From the NCBI GenBank assembly GCA_013698055.1, contig JACCVS010000782.1:1-8943 (forward strand): a DNA stretch of 8,943 nt. The letters run 5' to 3'. Made by a program: the position numbers and the translations under genes. The notes below the pieces were generated by a model, which ran no database searches, had not been told where the DNA came from, and was given only the letters and a program-made list of their open reading frames with translations. Of this stretch, positions 5,983-8,943 are shown piece after piece. The stretch's first letter is position 1. Each line of letters begins with the position of its first letter. This stretch comes from Acidobacteriota bacterium (GTDB lineage: Bacteria; Acidobacteriota; Blastocatellia; Pyrinomonadales; Pyrinomonadaceae).

Positions 5983-6303
5983 TCAGTATTTCGGCACGCT
6001 CGGATCAACATCATTCGACCAGGCGGTGATACCGCCTTTCAGATTCGTCAGCTTGCCGGAAAAGCCCGCGCGCGTCAGGGCTTCAATTGCTTTCGCGCTG
6101 CGCCCGCCCATCTTGCAATGCACGACCGTGTCGCGCGACGGGTCAATCTCTGACATGCGAGTTAAGACCTGCCCGAGCGGGATGTGCATGGAATTCGGGA
6201 TGCGCGCAGTCGCATACTCGTCCGGCTCGCGCACGTCTATGATCTGAACGTCTTCGCCGTTATCCAACTTCTGCTTCAATTCAGTCGCGGTGATCTCTTG
6301 CAT
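5983..6303 (-). CDS. Single-domain rhodanese-like sulfurtransferase (copy 1)
   Basis: A 106-residue single rhodanese domain, GlpE size, which would carry sulfane sulfur as a cysteine persulfide and transfer it to thiols or cyanide. Motifs are I21-I-D-V-R-E-P-D-E-Y30, H40-I-P-L, the active-site loop C63-K-M-G-G-R-S69, and N87-L-K-G-G-I-T-A-W-S. The C-terminus D98-V-D-P-S-V-P-K-Y is the tail seen in MoeB/MoeZ-type rhodanese domains. The catalytic cysteine and the loop arginine are present, so it should be active. The ATG at 6303 follows GGAGA at a long distance (about 15 bases). No better in-frame start exists nearby. It is divergent from the gene starting at 6485 and has a paralogue with the same tail at 8555-8878, on the far side of two plus-strand genes. 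Confidence 0.93.
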   Translation of the reverse strand: MQEITATELKQKLDNGEDVQIIDVREPDEYATARIPNSMHIPLGQVLTRMSEIDPSRDTVVHCKMGGRSAKAIEALTRAGFSGKLTNLKGGITAWSNDVDPSVPKY

Positions 6304-6347
6304 GGTTTGTTGATTAAGTCTCCTCTGTTATGTGTTGATTGCGGCGT

Positions 6348-6361
6348 GAGGATACATCCTC
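6348..6361. promoter_or_regulatory. Dyad GAGGATACATCCTC in a divergent intergenic region
   Basis: GAGGAT and ATCCTC are reverse complements separated by AC. The site lies 45 bases from the minus-strand rhodanese start and 124 bases from the plus-strand start at 6485. The position would suit an operator for divergent control, but it is one dyad of 14 bases and no second copy was seen in the window. Confidence 0.3.
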
Positions 6362-6405
6362 GGATTTCTGACAGTCAAACTCGCACGCTTGGCGAGCGCG
6401 GTTTC

Positions 6406-6465
6406 TCTTCAGGGACGGATGCGTTAAACTTCTCCACGCAGCCGAACAAGCGGGACACCTGAAGA
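6406..6465 (+). promoter_or_regulatory. Structured 5' leader upstream of the 350-residue protein
   Basis: TCTTCAGG (6406-6413) pairs exactly with CCTGAAGA (6458-6465). Inside it TGCGT (6420-6424) pairs with ACGCA (6436-6440) and CCG (6442-6444) with CGG (6451-6453). The result would be a small three-way-junction-like fold ending just before the ribosome-binding site GAGGTG (6472-6477). I do not recognise a known riboswitch. It may be chance pairing. Confidence 0.3.
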
Positions 6466-6484
6466 AAATACGAGGTGATTCACC

Positions 6485-7537
6485 ATGAGATTCGAGTATT
6501 ACCACGCGGGGCTTGACGATGTTCGTAAGCTCTCCGTTGACGGAACTGTCTCCAACAGCATCCACTTTTCACACTGGGAAGGAAACCACACGCCGGAGGA
6601 CGTCAAAGCAGACACTTCAACGGAGATTGCCCTGAATCTAGTCGGCTCAACTGAGCGCGAGCGTCTGACCGAAGACATAGAGCTTGTCACAAACAACCAT
6701 TTCGACACCGACGGGATGCTCTCTGTCTGGACAGTGTTGACGGGCGGGCGCGCGCTTGAGTTGCGCGAGAAATTGATTGCCGCCGCCGAGGCCGGAGATT
6801 TCTCGGAGTATTCAAGCGTGGACGGCGTGCGCGCGAGCATCGTTATTCAAGGCTCTGATGCGGTCTTTCCCGGTGAAGACGCAGGCTCGCCACTCGCGCG
6901 TCATTTGGCGGATGGAGCAATGACGGACGAAGCGCGTTCTTATGAACTCATCCTGCCGGAGGTTGAGCGCGTCATCACGCGCACCGATGATTATGAGTTT
7001 TTATGGAGCGATGTCTGGCAGCGCATCGAAACAGCTATGGAGAGTTTTGCGCGCGGCGAATCGAAAGTCGAAGAAGACGCTGTGACGGGTCTCTCGCTGG
7101 TTACGCTCGCGCCCGGTTTGTATGGGTCACATGGCTTCAGCCCGACCAGGCACAATGCGCCGTTTACGGCGATCTCGGCCAACGCGCGCGGACAGCTCTT
7201 TCTGATCGCGTTGCCGATGATGAGCGGGTGGAGCTATCGCATTGATTATCCATACTACTCGTGGGCTGAAACCGCTGTGCGCCCGCCCATCGAGCGACGT
7301 GATTTTACCCCGCTCGTCGCGCGGCTCAATGAGCTTGAGCAATACAAAGCGGATGGAGGAAACGCGCAAGGGCGCTGGGCATTGGATAGAAGTGAGATGA
7401 CTTCGGCGGTCAAGTTTCTGGATCAATCGGGTACGCTCTGCGCTTCAACGCTTCATCCTGAACGGGTCGCGGAAGAACTGCGCGCCATATTGAATAAAGC
7501 GAAGATAGAAGAAGTCGGAGCGGCGCAAGGCGGCTAA
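6485..7537 (+). CDS. Uncharacterised 350-residue protein, possibly DUF6687-like
   Basis: Function unknown. From memory it resembles a bacterial uncharacterised family (DUF6687), but I cannot check this. The ATG at 6485 has GAGGTG eight bases upstream. Conserved-looking stretches are S17-V-D-G, H27-F-S-H-W-E-G33, K41-A-D-T-S-T-E47 and T69-N-N-H-F-D-T-D-G77 in the N-terminal part. H223-N-A-P-F-T-A and Y251-R-I-D-Y-P-Y-Y-S-W260 lie in the C-terminal part. The clustered His and Asp residues could bind a metal. N-H-F-D-T-D-G faintly recalls motif I of DHH-type phosphoesterases (H-x-D-x-D-G), but other DHH motifs are not evident. There is no signal peptide or membrane segment, and only one cysteine (C319). 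It is followed after 30 bases by the thioredoxin-reductase-like gene, so the two are probably co-expressed and functionally linked. Confidence 0.85.
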   Translation: MRFEYYHAGLDDVRKLSVDGTVSNSIHFSHWEGNHTPEDVKADTSTEIALNLVGSTERERLTEDIELVTNNHFDTDGMLSVWTVLTGGRALELREKLIAAAEAGDFSEYSSVDGVRASIVIQGSDAVFPGEDAGSPLARHLADGAMTDEARSYELILPEVERVITRTDDYEFLWSDVWQRIETAMESFARGESKVEEDAVTGLSLVTLAPGLYGSHGFSPTRHNAPFTAISANARGQLFLIALPMMSGWSYRIDYPYYSWAETAVRPPIERRDFTPLVARLNELEQYKADGGNAQGRWALDRSEMTSAVKFLDQSGTLCASTLHPERVAEELRAILNKAKIEEVGAAQGG

Positions 7538-7567
7538 TTGTAAGAAGCGCTACAGACCACTACTCTT

Positions 7568-8488
7568 ATGCACGACGTTATCATTATTGGTGCAGGGCCA
7601 GCCGGGCTGTCCGCCGCTTTGTGGTGCGACGAGATGGGTTTGGATACGCTTGTGCTTGAACAGAACGAAGAAGTAGGCGGGCAGCTTCTCTCGGTCTATA
7701 ACCGGATTGAAAATTATCCGGGCGTGCGCGTCGAGAACGGGCGCGAGATGCGCGATCTGTTCGCGGAGCAGGTTAAGGATGCGGATTTTGATCTCTGGAC
7801 GAATGTTGAGATTGAGAGCGTTAATCTAAGCGCCAAACGCATCGCGCTCAGGAGCGGGGAGAAGCTACAGACAATCAGCATCATCATCGCGACGGGAGTG
7901 CGACGCAAACGGCTGGGTATTACGGGCGAGACGGAATTAACCGGGCGCGGCGTGACAGAATCTGGAACGCGCGACCGCGATCAGCTTGCCGGAAAAGATG
8001 TCTGCGTGGTGGGCGGCGGCGATGCTGCCGCCGAGAACGCGCTGCTGCTGGCAGAAGTTTGCCCGACCGTGACGCTCGTGCATCGCGGCGAGAAACTTCG
8101 CGCGCGCCCGGAGTTTGTCGAGCGCCTGCGCGGGGAGCATTGCATCACCGTTTTCAAGGAGTCTGTCTTACGCCGCATCATCGGTGAGACGAAAGTCGAG
8201 GGTGTGGAGATCATGCGCGGCGGCGCGCTCAAGCCTTTCCAGATGGCCGTGCAGGGAGTGCTGGTTCGCATCGGGGTTGAGCCGAATACGGAATTGTTCC
8301 GCGAACAGTTGCACGAGGACGAGCGCGGTTACATCATCATCACTGGTGAACAGGAAACGAGTGTGCGTAATGTCTTCGCCGTGGGCGATGTTTCCAATCC
8401 GCTGGCCCCGACCATCAGCGGCGCGAGCGGCGCAGGCGCGACAGCCGCCAAAATCATCAGCGCGCGCCTCAGTCGGGGGAAACAATGA
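7568..8488 (+). CDS. Thioredoxin-reductase-like FAD/NAD(P) oxidoreductase lacking CxxC
   Basis: A 306-residue flavoprotein of the low-molecular-weight thioredoxin reductase fold. Visible features are the FAD Rossmann motif G8-A-G-P-A-G13, G37-G-Q with E48-N-Y-P-G52, A108-T-G, the NAD(P) motif G149-G-G-D-A-A154, and the second FAD motif A271-V-G-D-V. The usual redox site is lost: where E. coli has GRGVSACATC, this reads G126-R-G-V-T-E-S-G-T-R135, aligned without gaps, so both cysteines are replaced (Ser132, Arg135). It therefore cannot reduce thioredoxin in the normal way. It may act as an NAD(P)H-ferredoxin or flavodoxin reductase, or pass electrons to another partner. The 2'-phosphate loop reads H172-R-G-E-K-L-R178; one of the usual paired arginines is Gly, so NADH rather than NADPH is possible. 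No clear ribosome-binding site precedes the ATG, consistent with coupling to the gene upstream. Confidence 0.93.
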   Translation: MHDVIIIGAGPAGLSAALWCDEMGLDTLVLEQNEEVGGQLLSVYNRIENYPGVRVENGREMRDLFAEQVKDADFDLWTNVEIESVNLSAKRIALRSGEKLQTISIIIATGVRRKRLGITGETELTGRGVTESGTRDRDQLAGKDVCVVGGGDAAAENALLLAEVCPTVTLVHRGEKLRARPEFVERLRGEHCITVFKESVLRRIIGETKVEGVEIMRGGALKPFQMAVQGVLVRIGVEPNTELFREQLHEDERGYIIITGEQETSVRNVFAVGDVSNPLAPTISGASGAGATAAKIISARLSRGKQ

Positions 8489-8554
8489 TATTTGCTTTCT
8501 CTTGAGGACGCTGTTAATTTTCTGAGCATAATGGGAAAGGTCATCGGTGTCTGA

Positions 8555-8878
8555 GTGAGCTACGGAACGATCACTCCGGCGGAGCTTCAGGAGCGCCGCG
8601 AGCGTGGGGAGGAATTTTTACTCATAGACGTGCGCGAGCTTGAAGAATATGAACTCGCGCACATTGAAGGCGCGCGCCTCTTGCCGCTCAGCCAGTTCAA
8701 CGAATGGTCTTCGTCGCTCGACCCGGAGACCGAAGCGGTCGTGATGTGCCATCACGGGATACGCAGCGCGCAGGTGTGCGCTTATCTCGCGCGGCAGGGA
8801 TTTAAAAGCCTCAGCAACCTTGAGGGCGGTATTGATCGCTGGTCTTACGACGTTGACCAAAGCGTCCCGCGATATTAA
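8555..8878 (+). CDS. Single-domain rhodanese-like sulfurtransferase (copy 2)
   Basis: A 107-residue rhodanese domain with the persulfide loop C65-H-H-G-I-R-S71, L23-I-D-V-R-E-L-E-E-Y and N88-L-E-G-G-I-D-R-W-S. A second cysteine, C75, sits just after the loop. The tail D99-V-D-Q-S-V-P-R-Y matches that of the rhodanese at 5983-6303 (D-V-D-P-S-V-P-K-Y), while the bodies differ clearly, so the two are relatives of the same subtype rather than a recent duplication. The start is GTG at 8555, because an in-frame TGA at 8552-8554 closes any earlier start, including the ATG at 8531. GGAAAGG at 8534-8540 is a distant ribosome-binding candidate. It lies 66 bases after the reductase gene on the same strand, probably in the same transcript, and could deliver or accept sulfur in whatever the reductase does. 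Confidence 0.93.
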   Translation: MSYGTITPAELQERRERGEEFLLIDVRELEEYELAHIEGARLLPLSQFNEWSSSLDPETEAVVMCHHGIRSAQVCAYLARQGFKSLSNLEGGIDRWSYDVDQSVPRY

Positions 8879-8902
8879 CTGCTTGTGCTTGAGAGCTTCC
8901 TG

Positions 8903-8936
8903 CTTCTCTCAGGTAGAGAAGAGTCCCGGCCTTTTT
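8903..8936 (+). terminator. Weak candidate terminator after the second rhodanese
   Basis: CTTCTCT (8903-8909) pairs with AGAGAAG (8915-8921) around a five-base loop. A T-run (8932-8936) follows only after ten bases, so it is not a standard intrinsic terminator. No further gene is visible before the window ends. Confidence 0.3.
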
Positions 8937-8943
8937 GCAGAAT

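Noticed and set aside
7127..7426. Minus-strand 99-codon frame
   Set aside because: Antisense shadow of the 350-residue protein gene with no supporting features.
8531..8554. Seven-codon leader peptide M-G-K-V-I-G-V before the second rhodanese
   Set aside because: It is too short, has no clear regulatory residues, and its stop simply abuts the GTG start. It is kept only as the reason for choosing GTG.

Overview
The window looks like chromosomal DNA of a GC-moderate, free-living bacterium, most probably an acidobacterium of the Blastocatellia/Pyrinomonadaceae type. This is an inference from gene style: a PknB-like kinase running into a TolB-like domain, a secreted Arg/Asp-heptad protein, a small coiled-coil protein and a secreted oligopeptidase B. 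No marker gene proves it. There is no phage, insertion sequence, CRISPR array, rRNA or tRNA that I can recognise.

Layout. Positions 1-1304 (minus) hold the N-terminal 434 residues of a Ser/Thr kinase that runs off the window. A perfect 15-bp inverted repeat lies at 1372-1432. Positions 1454-3589 (minus) encode an exported oligopeptidase B with an intact catalytic triad. Positions 3773-3994 (minus) encode a small CPYC glutaredoxin-like protein. Its TGA stop is followed by four sense codons and TAA, so it could be a C-terminal selenocysteine protein. A divergent intergenic region (3995-4208) carries four GGGATGA heptamers facing four TCATCCC heptamers as a perfect 32-bp inverted repeat, next to an extended -10 promoter. 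That promoter probably drives a small [2Fe-2S] protein (4209-4514) and a minimal GntR-type DNA-binding protein (4524-4796). A bidirectional terminator at 4818-4853 separates these from a convergent secreted heptad-repeat protein (4885-5292, minus). A gene-free stretch of about 330 bases follows.

The right part is built around redox and sulfur chemistry. On the minus strand lie a single-domain rhodanese (5983-6303) and, downstream of it, a coiled-coil protein (5624-5908). Divergent from them on the plus strand are an uncharacterised 350-residue protein (6485-7537), a thioredoxin-reductase-like flavoprotein whose CxxC is replaced by S-G-T-R (7568-8488), and a second single-domain rhodanese (8555-8878). 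The three plus-strand genes are closely spaced and probably co-transcribed. A reasonable inference is an NAD(P)H-flavin electron-transfer or sulfur-handling module. The electron acceptor and the role of the 350-residue protein are unknown.

The observations most worth following are the possible UGA recoding in the glutaredoxin gene, the CxxC-less reductase with its uncharacterised partner between two rhodaneses, and the heptamer inverted repeat abutting a promoter.
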